Assembly: GCA_025201365.1 (NCBI GenBank)
Contig: JAIXMF010000010.1
Location: 62,001-126,000, forward strand
Length of the DNA: 64,000 nucleotides
Source of the DNA: Syncephalis plumigaleata
Taxonomy: Eukaryota; Zoopagomycota; Zoopagomycetes; Zoopagales; Piptocephalidaceae
Direction of reading: 5' to 3'
Numbering within the stretch: position 1 is the first letter of the stretch; each line of letters begins with the position of its first letter. The position numbers and the translations under genes were made by a program. Below are positions 33,774 through 45,700 of the stretch, piece after piece. Under the pieces are notes generated by a model. That model was not told the DNA's origin. It worked only from the letters and a program-made list of their open reading frames with translations, and made no database searches.

Positions 33774-35599
33774 TTATGCTTGCTTCTCTTTATGTCGACT
33801 AAAGCGTAAAGCCATTATAGCATATCGTATAGCATAGACGACTCCACCGATGATAGCGGATAAGACTAGTAGTGCGAATGCGTACAGATCATAATTGCGA
33901 GCTTTCCACCATGGCATACGCCAGTTAGCGGTCTCGTGCGTCTTGATTGCACCGGGCACGGCTGCTAGCTCAATGAGATCAGCGCTATGATTGCGATTAC
34001 GATCAGCGATAGAAATCATTCGATAAAGTCTCGCCATGTTCGCGCGGCTATCCTTGGCCAATGACGAGTCAGGCGATAGTAGTCGATGAAATGCATCGTT
34101 TAACATGTCCACTTTCACATCCGTTCGAGGAAGCCATAATCCTACTTGTAGTTCGGTCAGTTTACGCGCATTCATGGCTTGATCGCCCATTATCGGCAGT
34201 CCAAGAACAGGTACACCGGCGAATATCGTCTCGTATACGGAGCTAATACCGCAATGCGAGATGAATAACACGGTCGATGGATGCTGAAGTATGGCGCGTT
34301 GTGGTGCCCTATCCAATAGTCGAACCACTGGATGTCGTCCAGATCGCATATCAGCGACACTATGTGTCGTTCCATCGATCGTAATGGTAGATAGAAGCGA
34401 TTCCTCATGATTACCCGATCGCATTAGACCCCATACGACCGCATCAATTAATCCATCGCGATGAGCGGCTAGTAACGCGTAGAGAATGGTGGATAAGCGT
34501 TGACGTGGTACGATCATAGCACTTCCGAATGCCACGTAAACGACGCGTTCATGAGCATCTAGGAATTGACGTAACTCATCGGATAGCGGTGTAAATTCTT
34601 TAGGCAATAGCGGACCAACCATGTATGTATTGGGCGGTAATGGTCGTGGTGTCTAGACTACGAATGAGTGTCTTGTTTCTTGTTTCGATCAATAACTTAT
34701 TAATCAATTACCTCAAATCCAAAGAAGCTGTTCACCAGTACGAGTCCATGACGCCAACGTTCCTCGTAACTAGTGTAGGCCTCGGTACCTAGCTCGAGTG
34801 CCATGCCTCGTTGTAAAGAGGCGGTCTCAATAATGGTCGGTATCATTCTTATTGGTAATAAAAACGTGTCGTAAAAACGATCGAAAAAGCTTGCATGTTC
34901 ATAGGTTGACGGCATAGGATGCATTGAACTGGATATGTACGGTTGAGCATCTTGACCTATAAGACGCGTAAATGAGAATCGATGCAACCATTAAATTCGT
35001 TATAGCTTACCAAATGTTCCAGCCATGTGTACGGTAATAACGAAGGGACGACCTGTTTCGTAGGCGGCATCAACGCAAGCCATACTGCAAAAGTCGCAGA
35101 TAACCACGTCAACGTTATTATTAAGAATATACTGCCGATATAACCGGTAGTCTTGCGGATAGTTCTCCAAGAAGATTTTAGACATGTGTCGTATGAAAGC
35201 AGTGAAATCAACCTCGTCTTCGGTAAGCATGAATTTACGAATGACTTCATGGAATGATGGACCATTAACCGGATTGTCGCCCATATCCAATGGTTGTACC
35301 TTAGGATAATTCTTCAACCATGCCTTCACCGTATCGTTATAGCTAGCGAAGGTGACTTTATGGCCGCGCGCCACTAGTATCTCGGCAATACTTAGTTGCG
35401 GTGATGCATGGGACCATGAACCCAAAGCCGTGCTTACAAAAATATTTAAAGGACGAGTGTCTACTTGAGTAGGTTCACGTATTTCCGGTGCAATATGGGT
35501 GTCCTTTATTTTACCAGAGGTGTTCTCGGTGACAACCAGCATTGACTGTGGTAAGATACAGACGAGCGCAATGACATATCGTAATCTTTTACAAAACAT
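33774..35599 (-). CDS. Membrane UDP-glycosyltransferase (GT1 type), three exons
   Basis: Exons 35599-35011, 34956-34712 and 34652-33774 join in phase to 570 aa. The chosen ATG opens a hydrophobic signal peptide (RYVIALVCILPQSMLVV). An in-frame upstream extension to 35749 would bury the signal and is not favoured. The N-terminal GSWSHASPQ holds the likely catalytic His. The C-terminal half has the UGT donor-sugar signature: APQRAILQH, FISHCGISS, YETIFAGVPVLGLP, GDQ. A single membrane anchor (YAFALLVLSAIIGGVVYAI) is followed by a short basic tail ending KEKQA, a KxKxx dilysine-type ER retrieval signal. The layout matches ER-lumenal, type I UGTs, which transfer sugar from UDP-sugars to lipophilic acceptors such as sterols; the acceptor here is unknown. 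Confidence 0.93.
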
Positions 35600-35864
35600 A
35601 TTGTAATTTAGCGAATGACCAACAAAGAAGACGAGACGAGACGAGAGAAGAGACGAGAGGCGAGAGGGGAGCAAACTGAAATGGTATTCAGCCATGGTAT
35701 GCCCTTTGCTTGAACCTATTTCCGCGCGTGCCGCTTGATGACGCATCACAACTAATCACACGAGACATGCTAGAAATAAACGATGAATGATCGTCGTATA
35801 TACCGAGCAGTTTACTTCGTGTTACTGTATTTTATATACTCATTAAATAATATTCATATCCTAG
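35600..35864. promoter_or_regulatory. Promoter interval of the glycosyltransferase gene
   Basis: A 265-bp interval between two minus-strand genes, with a GAGACGAGACGAGAGAAGAG purine run (about 35632-35672) just upstream of the start. It must hold the NAD kinase 3' end and the glycosyltransferase promoter. Confidence 0.4.
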
Positions 35865-38138
35865 TTATTCCCAGTCGGCATCCGTTCGCATTAGTAATTG
35901 ATGCTTATTGGCGAAGCCTTGATTGAACTTTAACATTTGGTTAATATCCCGTACCCAGTCGACACCCTCGTTAATTCGATTAACACATAGCATCGGATAG
36001 TTGGATCTTTTGATCTAGTAGTAATCACGCGCATACATGTATATGTACTAAGTATGATCATAGTTTATGGGTAATATCAATTTACTTACCTCGACATAAC
36101 TTCCTACAGATAGCAGACATAGTTCTCGGCCATCAACGGTAAGTTCGGCTTCACCCCGACTAGAGGTAGACACGCGTACTTTTATTCGTGCATCAGCTGG
36201 CAAGAGAACCGGGCGGAATGAAAGTGACAACGGACACACCGGTGTGATTAACAATGAGGGCACCGATGGGTGTACGATAGGGCCACCTAACAGGATGTGG
36301 TATCAATGTCGCATTATCATTGTTAGCGTATAGTACGGCCATCGACTTGTAATCAAGTAATACCTGCTGATAATGAATAGGCTGTAGATCCAGTAGGTGT
36401 AGCAATAATGAGTCTATAGTTTATAAGATAATTAATATAATATTCGTAAGCATGATTGCCATCAGTATCATCATCATCATTATCGTCGTCATCCTACCCG
36501 TCTGCCTATCGATAGAATGTAAGTATTATTTCATATAGATATATTTATTATAATTTACTTACTACTGCATCTGTTAGAAATTCACCGTCCACATAGCAAC
36601 TTACGGCGGACAAGTGTGGATAACGACCACGATGCAAGTTGACCTCATTCATCACTTGAATCCTATCTATTCGCATTGGAATTATTAGCGATATTAGATT
36701 AGCTTGGTCAGTACTATTACCAGCTTGTTCCATCTTCTGACCGGTAGCTGTAAACGCGGTACATTCCAGACGTAGTCTAGGCAGCAATGAGGCATTACCA
36801 TGAATAACATTGGATAAGGCAAGAACATAATCTTTGAAGTCTATTTCAAATGTTAATTCAACATCAGATGATGATCAAATAGTATTCACGTCGTTGGCGT
36901 GATGATCACTTACGAAATGGTAGTAGAAATCCTAATGTGCCCATGGAGAACGAAACAATCGGTGGTACGCGTCCATTAAATAGCGAGGAAACATGTAGGA
37001 TTGTACCGTCACCGCCAATAGTTACGACGAAATCGACTATTCGCTCGTACTCTCGATGTTCACCTAAGTAGACGAGTCACATGTCGTTAATATCATCGAG
37101 TATCTACTGCCTCGCTTCTCCTATCTCGTTATTCGTTTTACTCGCTATACGTAACACTTACCCTCGGTGATCACATGGGCGAACGGCAATTGTTCCTGAA
37201 GGGTAGCGGCAACTTTACGTTCGATAACGACATTTAACGGTGGATCCTGTTTGTTCAACCAACTAGTATCGTGATAAATCGGTGTGTATCCATTTAAAAG
37301 GGTGACACGGATAAATGAATAGATAATGGAAATATTAGCATGTTGTCCTATACTAAGTCGAAACTAGGCGAGGAGCGAACAATAAAAGCGATGAAACTTA
37401 CTGTGCCACGTCGACTAACGCCTTTTCTGTTGCCTGATCTGCCGGTTTTTTCACGAGTAGAACAGTGCGCGGTCGTTGCTTCCACGCCAATTGCCAACCA
37501 CTACAACGCATTACGTTAATAAGGAACAATGGCGTACAGTTTACGCACTGTTCATATTTCCTCATTCCATGAGGTATTATCCACTCACCTCGTGACCACA
37601 TCATTATCATCGTGTGATTCAAGTTCAGTTGCGGACAAGATTGTGCTCGATGTTTTTTTGTGGTCTACACGTCATATCATGTCATATATCATGTCATGTC
37701 GCATTGTTAGCATCCTTAGAGAGCGAGTAAGATAGGCAAGTGTCCACTATTCGTTCACCTTGACTACTTACTAGGTTGTTCTCGTCGAAAATGTATCGGT
37801 TCCAATTGATAGTCGACCGAGGGCGATAGGTGTCGGGTATCACGTAGCGACAATTGACTGTGCTCCAGTGGTGACGCTATCCCCGAAGAATAACAAGCTA
37901 GACGAGGCACATTGTACCTGAAACCCGAGTCAGTATGCCTGTTAGCTGGAGTAGCACGCTGCATTCTAACGGCATGCTGTCGACACGACCATAGTAATGA
38001 TGAGTGGAATCGTGCATATAATGACGTTATGGACAGTGGGGTAAAGGCAGCACGTTGTGGCGTGCGGTTATTCCGGCAAACCAGTTGACTTGCTGCACTG
38101 CTGGTGTGTCGAGGTAAACAAGTAAATGAACGCAGCAT
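35865..38138 (-). CDS. NADK: NAD kinase, ten exons including an 8-nt microexon, mitochondrial-type leader
   Basis: Phosphorylates NAD to NADP. Exons 38138-37772, 37664-37589, 37500-37402, 37262-37162, 37063-36914, 36840-36563, 36505-36498 (8 nt), 36413-36364, 36286-36090 and 36014-35865 join in phase to 491 aa. Family motifs: [13 protein letters not shown] at the domain start, the catalytic [30 protein letters not shown]-like [31 protein letters not shown] (split over exons 7-9), [12 protein letters not shown] and SNYPM near the end. The first 60 residues are rich in Arg, Ser and Leu and almost free of acidic residues ([18 protein letters not shown]), which suggests mitochondrial import like yeast Pos5, though the core resembles cytosolic NADKs. 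Confidence 0.95.
36498..36505 (-). other. NADK: 8-nt microexon of NAD kinase
   Basis: GCAGACGG on the minus strand, flanked by ATAG before and GTAGGA after. It supplies Ala-Asp and two bases of Gly in the conserved ADG that precedes the NADK substrate loop. Without it the exons on either side do not join in frame; with it the 491-aa protein closes exactly. Confidence 0.85.
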
Positions 38139-39046
38139 TGCTGCTTAATGACAAATAGAACAACAATCGCTTCGAATTGTTTTTTCTCATGACAGGTGAG
38201 TGAATATTGCGTAAATAACGGCAAGGGTGATAACAACGCTAATTACATGATTTCCAACCCCATATTTGCACTTGCTCTCTTGCTCTCTCTTGCTCTCTCT
38301 TTCTCTACTAATGAACATTAACTGCTTATGATCGATGTATCAATAGCAATGACAAGTATGATAGATAGATAGATAGATAGATGGCATAATTTATAAATAG
38401 GGTATGGTAAAATAGTGACAATAGTCGCCATATGGTCATGGCTAAACCATGACCAACGTTTAACCACAATTGATATTAAAAAAGAACCGTATAGAATGTT
38501 TTGTTAGAGAAGGGGAGGGAGAGGAAGAGGCGGAATACGCCAGTGTAACATATGGATAATGGTGAATTCCATAGTGAGGCGATACCCAGTTAGACGATAC
38601 CAATGGTGGGGCATAAACAAGCTTAGATACCTTTGACACGTTGTCCTCCGCCGTCGTTTGAGAAACTTGTTTTGCAAACGAGTTATACGCCGACAGTATA
38701 GCTATCTATTCTTATCGGTCAAGGCCCACCCTCTTAATAACCGCAGCGACGCTCCCTCACCAGCGTCTTCTTCTCGTTCATTTATAATTACCGTCATTTA
38801 TAAGCTATATCAAGCATACTTTTCATTGTTCCTCTTGTCTACATTCCAACCCCTCCACTAGTGCAGCTATCGATATTATTACCGTCCAATTTAATTACAT
38901 ATCTTCATCTTCATCTTCATCTTCATCCACATCATTGCCATTGTTATTATCATCATTAATACCCTCATTAATATCCCTATCATCACCCTCCTCACTTTTT
39001 AATCATAGTAATAATATTGATTGCTGCTACTGCCGTGTCCAGCAAT
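38139..39046. promoter_or_regulatory. Divergent promoter region, NADK / membrane receptor-like gene
   Basis: 908 bp between divergent starts. Contains a GCTCTCT run (about 38272-38305), a GATA tetranucleotide repeat (about 38358-38382), a GGGAGAGGAAGAGG purine run near 38513 and ATCATC/TTCATC runs at 38905-39000. No other gene seen. Confidence 0.45.
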
Positions 39047-41177
39047 ATGATCCATTATCGTGCTGTAAAGTTCGTTTGCACTTTTCTCTTCTTCACCTTC
39101 ATAGTTGATGTCGCTTTATGGTCTACACAGTTGCAGCGGGTTTCTGCGCTAGTTACCTTCCATATCAAGAATCAAACTGTATCTTTTCACACTCAGGATC
39201 CTTTCCAGGTGCGCGTACCTGTCTACATCTATGAGGGTGTCCTGATACAGGCCGAGTTTGACGACTCGGAGGATTGTGTCCTTAAGTTTGAGCCGAATAG
39301 TCCTGTCGTGGCTAATAATACACAAGCCATTATTTCCATTAAAGAGAAGAAGTCATACAAGCAGGGCTGTGAGACGATGGTCAAGGTAAATAACAATGAG
39401 TTACATGTGTGATCATTGCTTGAAAAAGCAAAAACAAAACAAACCACAGAGTAGAACAATATTAATTAACGAGCGTATCACTGTTTGATGTGTAACCATA
39501 TTCCTCGATGATAATGATCATCATATAGGCAGTAGAAGCCGTCGTACAACTAGGAAAACAATTCGAATCTAGCGGTGGTCCTTCCATTGTCGCTGTACTC
39601 TATCTCCTCGACTTTAAAAAAGGCAATGTGCCAGGTGCACCACGTGATACGAAGTACACCGTTCGAGGTCTATCGTTCAGCAATGGTGCACCACCAATTC
39701 ATACGGCACTCATGCCAGAATCACAGTTCGAGGAAGTGATACCGAAGCCAAAGAAGCAAACTGAACCAATTATGGTTTTACTGCAACAAGGTAAGATTAT
39801 AATCATTGCAACGATTCTATCCACTGCTACCTACATACTAATGCCGTCATGCTAACGATTTATTATTCCACCGCTTAGAACCAGGTCCATGGAATGACGT
39901 CTTCTTAGCGGGCGAGTTCATCGCTTATACCTACGTTCTTATGGGCGTTACCATTATCTTTGTTATACGTAGTCTCGTTATACTGGCTGGTATAGTCAGA
40001 TCCGGTAAATATCCAACAAAGATGCGTATTGCCATTTATGTTTCCGCTTTTATCGGTGCTATTCGTAAGTTACTGCCAGGCGTGTTGTCACCGTCTCTAT
40101 TTAATTAACACCTCTCTATCATATGTAGTGTTCATTGCTACCCTGCCTATGAATCCATTCACCGAGGGTTATCAGCTAATCTATCGTATTATGGAGTTGT
40201 TCCTAGTGATTTCATTCCATTTGCTGATTCTATTATGGTAAGTAGTCGATGATTACACGTTTATGATTCATCTTCTAATCAAACAAAACTGACCTGATTA
40301 TCTATTTGTAGGCATCATTTCATTAACGAATGAATAATAGACGTCATATCACGGTGTTCAAGTATATCATCTACATTTCATTGCTGGCAGCCGTGGTAAA
40401 GTTCATCATTCGAACCTTCTTTCCCGGAGAAGGCAAGGGAACGCCTACAGCCTATATTGTATACATCAACCGTGTTATAGGCTGGGTGATGCTGGGCATC
40501 ATGCTTCTCTTCTTTATCTACTACGGTAAGCTACCTTGCTATCGATGCTTACGACTACACGACACTAATAGAATGGTATTCAATAGGTCTGGCCTTTTGG
40601 ATTAAGCGACAGGAATGTACACTCAACATGGTAACCCGTAGTGCACTCAGTCAGGTAAGTAAAACGCGAGCATGTTCGTATGCCTCCTATCCATCATCGC
40701 TATGCAATGACATATTGACTAATTTGCCTTTCTTTCTTTGTTTGTTTGTTTGTTTGCTTCCTTTATACTTACTAGGTCACTCTCATTTGCATGGTTTGCA
40801 TACTCGGTGTTATCGTGTCTATAGTCGAGGAAATCATGAAAAATGAAAAAGTCTGGCGAATAGGCGTAGCACCAGAGGCGGTACGTCTAGTGCTGAAGGA
40901 TATCGCGCCCAGTATGCGTATTATCGCCATCTTATTCGTGCTTGACGTTCGTAGCAAAACGCAAACGAGCACCTCAGTGCGTAGTGGTGTGGTGCGTACA
41001 CCCTACGGGGTTAAACCATCCGAGCTCTCCGTGCGAAGTGCAGGCACCGGCTACCCCGACAGTGCTACGATTGTGTCGAATCGATCTCGCGGCATGTCAT
41101 TCCAACCAAGCACGCAGGATAAGGACACATTTAACACGAGTCATACGGCCATGCCAGGATCTCATAACAACGTGTAG
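39047..41177 (+). CDS. Multi-pass receptor-like membrane protein with lumenal ectodomain
   Basis: Exons 39047-39385, 39529-39790, 39879-40064, 40129-40237, 40312-40525, 40587-40654 and 40776-41177. The start opens a signal peptide (FVCTFLFFTFIVDVALW). An ectodomain of about 200 residues follows (residues 40-240), loosely like protease-associated domains, then six to seven hydrophobic segments (for example YVLMGVTIIFVIRSLVILAG, LFLVISFHLLILLW, ISLLAAVVKFII, VMLGIMLLFFIYYGL, TLICMVCILGVIVSIV) and a Ser/Thr-rich cytosolic tail. This layout resembles the GOST/GPR180-type seven-pass family, but I cannot assign it. One base appears to be missing near 40330, just after HHFINE, where the frame meets TGA and the next frame carries on. 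With it the protein would be 526 aa. Confidence 0.75.
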
Positions 41178-41490
41178 CAAACGCCACTCATCATCGCGTA
41201 GTTGTAATACATGCGTTCCAATACGACAACATGCTGGCATTACTTGTCGCTCTATCTCTATCTATCTATCTTTATCTCTCTGTCAACTAATTGTTCATTC
41301 CCTAAATGTCTATGTGTTCATGTGTTTCTATGTATGTGTCAGTATTTACTATAATCTACTCGACATTCCTAATATATATATATATAAACTAATATACGCG
41401 AGGTTATACACTTTTAATCATTTATTACTAAGCCATAATCGTTATTATTCAATAAATAATTGTATCAACATCTGTTTATTTAGTTGTGCT
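41178..41490. other. Convergent 3' intergenic region
   Basis: 313 bp between convergent genes. CTATCTAT and (TA)n runs and AATAAATAAT (about 41449) are plausible 3'-end signals for one or both transcripts. No coding seen. Confidence 0.5.
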
Positions 41491-42478
41491 TTACGGTTTT
41501 TTATAAGCTGGTGGTGTAGTAAGCCAATAGAATAAGCCAACACCCGCTAATGATCCCACTGTAGGCAGTAGCTCCATTAGAAATACCGTATAGATCCAAA
41601 TGGTAGCTAGACCCGGACATTGTCGCATAATACCATAAGCTGGTGATGTGTTTATCAAGTGTAATAAATAGCAACCCGATGCCGATGATATGATGGGCAG
41701 TAGACTTTTGACAATGATATGCTTTCGATACTTGTTACTAAAATAGATCATAATAAGAAATACTGCCATCATCGTAGGCATCGTCATTCGTTCGATTAAT
41801 TACACTTGCTTCACGATAGACATTCTCGTATCATGTCACTTACATGGAACTGCTTTCAATAAGCGTTGAATAATCTCCAGCGGCGGTGCCTCCTGATTAT
41901 ACTGACGATGTATTAACGTGTCCATAACAGCATAAATGGTACAGAAGGGAATTGTATAGAGAATAGCATGGAAGATATAATCCTCCTCCTCCTCCTCATC
42001 TTCATTCCCGCTAGTTCCATGCTTACGCTTGCCTTTACCAGACTTGCCATCGTTATAGTCGAGTTTCTTTAATAGACCACTCTCCCTAATCAATCGCATC
42101 TTTTCGTCGTCTGGTATACCGCCATCATTATCCTCGTCATCGTTGTTGTTTTGTCCTTTCGGTTTCTTGCCAACACTGCCCGCATCAATGATACGTACAT
42201 TGCCTTGACGTGTTTCCTTGTAAGATTGATGGTTACGCGTCGCTCCTTTCGCCTTACGTTCCTCGATTTGTTCCACCAATGTTTTGGCCGCTCTCGGTCT
42301 ATTCAATTCACTGGGACGTACACCCGTTGATAGTGCGGCTCTAGCATTAGGTGTAATGATTTCATCGATAACATCGTCTTCAAAAGCATTGGGATCCGTC
42401 CTCCAATTATCGTCAACGTTGTGGTTAGACCGGCGACGTAGTCTTTTGTTGTCCTTTTCCTTTCTTCGTACGGCCCAT
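41491..42478 (-). CDS. Conserved membrane protein of unknown function (DUF7719-like)
   Basis: A long exon to 41844 is joined to 41762-41491 in phase (81-bp intron). The N-terminal half is basic then acidic and disordered (KRLRRRSNHNVDDNW, then DDEDNDGG and EDEEEEED). The C-terminal half has about four membrane segments: FHAILYTIPFCTIYAVMDTL, LFLIMIYFSNKY, SLLPIISSASGCYLLHL and TIWIYTVFLMELLPTVGSL. It ends PPAYKKP. The layout recalls a fungal family I believe is DUF7719; function unknown. The start is uncertain: the ATG at 42478 (MGRTKKGKG) is one frame away from the long reading frame, which opens just after a stop at 42478-42480, so an upstream exon may be missing from this model. Confidence 0.65.
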
Positions 42479-42842
42479 TATAGCTTGGTGTTTTATAGTC
42501 TTGACTATATAGTAGTAGAGGTCGCAATCACTTGAATAGGTGGAGAAGCAAAGAAGCAGCAAAGGAAGTCTCCATTTAGTAATTTGATATTTTCTACTGC
42601 CTGACTCGGTGACGTCCTCGCCTCCTTTCTTCACTTTCCTTCACTGCAATAAACTTGTAATAATATTTCATACCTTCTCCTCTCGCTCTCTTTCCCTCAC
42701 TCTCACTCTATCTCGCTCTCTCTGTCTTCATAGTTCTAGGTTAAGGCAACGTTAATAGTTCATTGTCGCGGTATTCCTGCTTCTTACTAGTTGTTTCTCG
42801 TTGACTTGTTCTTAGTACCGTTCTGTTTTAGCCGTTGTCACT
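42479..42842. promoter_or_regulatory. Divergent promoter region, membrane protein / SHMT
   Basis: 364 bp with a CTCTC-rich stretch (about 42677-42725). May contain a first exon of the minus-strand gene. Confidence 0.4.
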
Positions 42843-45083
42843 ATGCTACGCTTACTATCTACTCGTTTGGCGACACAACGAGTGGTTGCACCTCAGTTGA
42901 CGCGTACTATTCCGGTAACCATATTAGATAATACTGCATATCGCTATAACGATAGAATAACTAAACTGGTATAACACTATTAGAAACGACTGTTTACCTT
43001 TCCAGCTGGTCAAAAAGAGGCAGGTTTACCCTTATGCTAGCATGCTGTGCATACAATATGCCATAGTTACTTACTCTTTCGTTATCTTCATTAGTTATTA
43101 AATAGCCCATTGTCAGAGGTTGACCCGGAAATGTTCGATATTATCGAGAAGGAAAAGTGTCGTCAACGGGAGAGCATCGTACTTATTCCCTCCGAGAACT
43201 TTACCTCCTCTGCAGTAATGGAGGCTTTAGGTTCCATTATGCAAAACAAGTATTCAGAAGGATATCCTGGTGCTCGGTAAGTGTCTGCTTTTATTCACTT
43301 CATTACTAGTAAGTTTAGCTCATTTATTTATTGATATGATATATGCACAGTTACTACGGCGGTAATGAATGGATTGATGCATCAGAGCGACTTTGTCAAA
43401 AGCGTGCCTTGGAAGCATTCCAACTCGATTCGAATCGTTGGGGTGTCAATGTTCAGGCACTTTCCGGTAAATGAAATGAAACAAATGAACAAGTAGTAGC
43501 AGCAGCATCTCATATCTCATTTACTTTGATACTACTAGGTTCACCGGCCAACCTATGCGTTTATGGTGCTCTACTAAAGCCACACGAACGTATTATGGGC
43601 CTTGATTTACCACATGGTGGGCAGTAAGTTGAATAATATTTATATCATCATCATTGACAGCTAATAATGAAATGTCAGTTTATCACATGGTTATCAAACG
43701 GATACGAGAAAGATTTCCTCAGTATCCGTTTACTTTGAAACGTTCCCTTATCGAGTGGACGAGTCAACCGGTCTAATTGACTATGACGTACTAGAACGTA
43801 ACGCGCAACTATATCGACCAAAGATCATTGTGGCCGGTGCCAGTGCCTACCCGCGTATCATCGACTATCAACGTATGAGACAGGTAATGCAACGACGTGC
43901 TTACTTGCACCACACCCTACTAATTATTAGTAGATTGCGGATAAATCAAAATCATATCTTATGGTGGACATGGCTCATATAAGCGGTAAGTCATTGTGAT
44001 CGTTATTATGATTATTATTAGGACGACACGCCAATCATCATACGATATAGGTTTGATATCTGCCGGTGTATTGCCATCACCATTCGAGTATGCTGATGTG
44101 GTTACTACGACCACTCATAAATCATTGCGTGGTCCGCGTGGAGCACTCATCTTTTATCGTAAAGGAGTACGCGGTACAACAAAGAAAGGAGAAGGTTCGT
44201 TTTAAGTGATCATCCATCATTGATCATAATGACTTTATTTATTATTAATCCATTATATACTAGAAATACAATACGATCTAGAGAAACCGATTAATCATTC
44301 AGTCTTCCCTGGACATCAAGGCGGTCCTCATAATCATACCATTGCAGCATTGGCCGTTGCTTTGAAACAGGTATTTCCATCAATAATTCATTCAATAGCA
44401 TCATAATACTAATGCCACTCCATTGTTCAGGCAACGACTACGGAGTTCCGTGAATATCAACAGCAAGTGCTACGAAACTGTCAACGATTAGCCGATGAAC
44501 TAGATAAACGTACCTATCAGCTAGTATCTGGTGGTACGGACACGCATTTGCTACTCATTGATCTACGCGATAAGGGCATTGACGGTGCTCGTGTCGAACG
44601 GGTACTCGAACTGGCCAACATTGCCGCTAATAAGAACACAGTTCCCGGTGATCATAGTGCATTTGTTCCTGGTGGTCTACGCATTGGTAAGAGGAGAGCA
44701 AGGAGTACATTACACTTGTACTAACTATTAACTTGTATCCTATCTATTATATTAGGCACACCGGCTATGACATCGCGTGGTCTAAATGAAGATGATTTTG
44801 CTCAAGTGGCCGAATTCATTGATCGAGCAGTCCAGATTACGCAATCTATTAATAAGGGAGTATCAGGTATTGTCGTTTAACGTCTACCTGATCCAATCAT
44901 GATTCTAATCGATTCCACATTGAATGTTTAGGTACTAAATTGAAGGATTTCAAGGATACATTAGGCGATAATGTAGGTCAATGGCCGGAATTACAACAGT
45001 TACATGATGATGTTGCTCGTTTCTCGCGTCGTTTCCTATCGGTGGGATTTGATGAATCAACAATGCGCTACCGAACTGACTAG
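42843..45083 (+). CDS. SHM1: Serine hydroxymethyltransferase, mitochondrial type, twelve exons
   Basis: PLP enzyme converting serine and tetrahydrofolate to glycine and 5,10-methylene-THF. Exons 42843-42914, 43006-43046, 43106-43276, 43351-43466, 43539-43623, 43679-43883, 43934-43985, 44051-44194, 44264-44370, 44431-44686, 44756-44866 and 44932-45083 total 1512 nt, 503 aa, with all phases matching. The second exon is the least certain. Landmarks: [79 protein letters not shown], the PLP-lysine motif [14 protein letters not shown], and [19 protein letters not shown]. The leader [18 protein letters not shown] is Arg-rich without acidic residues, which fits mitochondrial import. Length is typical of the family. 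Confidence 0.95.
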
Positions 45084-45700
45084 GTGAGTAAATGATATTG
45101 CACGTAGCTGTTATCATTGACTAATCACTAGATGAATGGTATGGAACTACATTTGATTATAGGAATATTACAATATCAAAGTTGACTAAATTGCGTAATA
45201 CATGTTGACACGAATACCCTGTATTCATCTGCATAATCATTTATTGTTATTAAGCAAATACGCTCATCACTCATGATACTACTGCTAATAGATTATGAAT
45301 CAATAATAGAATATAATTGATCATATAGGATTATCATCATTATCACCATTGATGATGATGATGATTGTAGTAGAATAAGCATCAAGAAATCAAACGAAAA
45401 TAGTAAGTGAAATGTATCCATAATGAGGAAAGAAGTGTAGAAGGAGAGAGAGAGAGAAAACATTAAATGCAACCAACCAACTAATGAACTAATCAATCAA
45501 TCAATCAATGGTCATGTAACCGCAATAACAAATAACAAATAACAATAATATAATAATACCAATGATGATGATGATGGTAAGTAATAAGTGTGATATCAAT
45601 TGGTGTGGAGCAAACTCATTACCATCTATTACGTGTCACTTCTTTTGACTTTCCATTATTGCTTTCACTGTGTCGTTATAGCTCTTGTTGACTAGCACGC
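45084..45700. other. Convergent 3' region, SHMT / TFIIB
   Basis: 617 bp of AT-rich sequence with GATGATGAT, (GA)n near 45440, AATCAATCAATC and AATAACAAATAACA repeats. It should hold both 3' UTRs. No gene seen. Confidence 0.55.

Noticed and set aside
40312-40345. Programmed +2 frameshift at a stop, as in Euplotes
   Set aside because: A stop (TGA) is at this site and a TAG at the 53746 site, but most of the other switch points have no stop. Sequence deletion is simpler.
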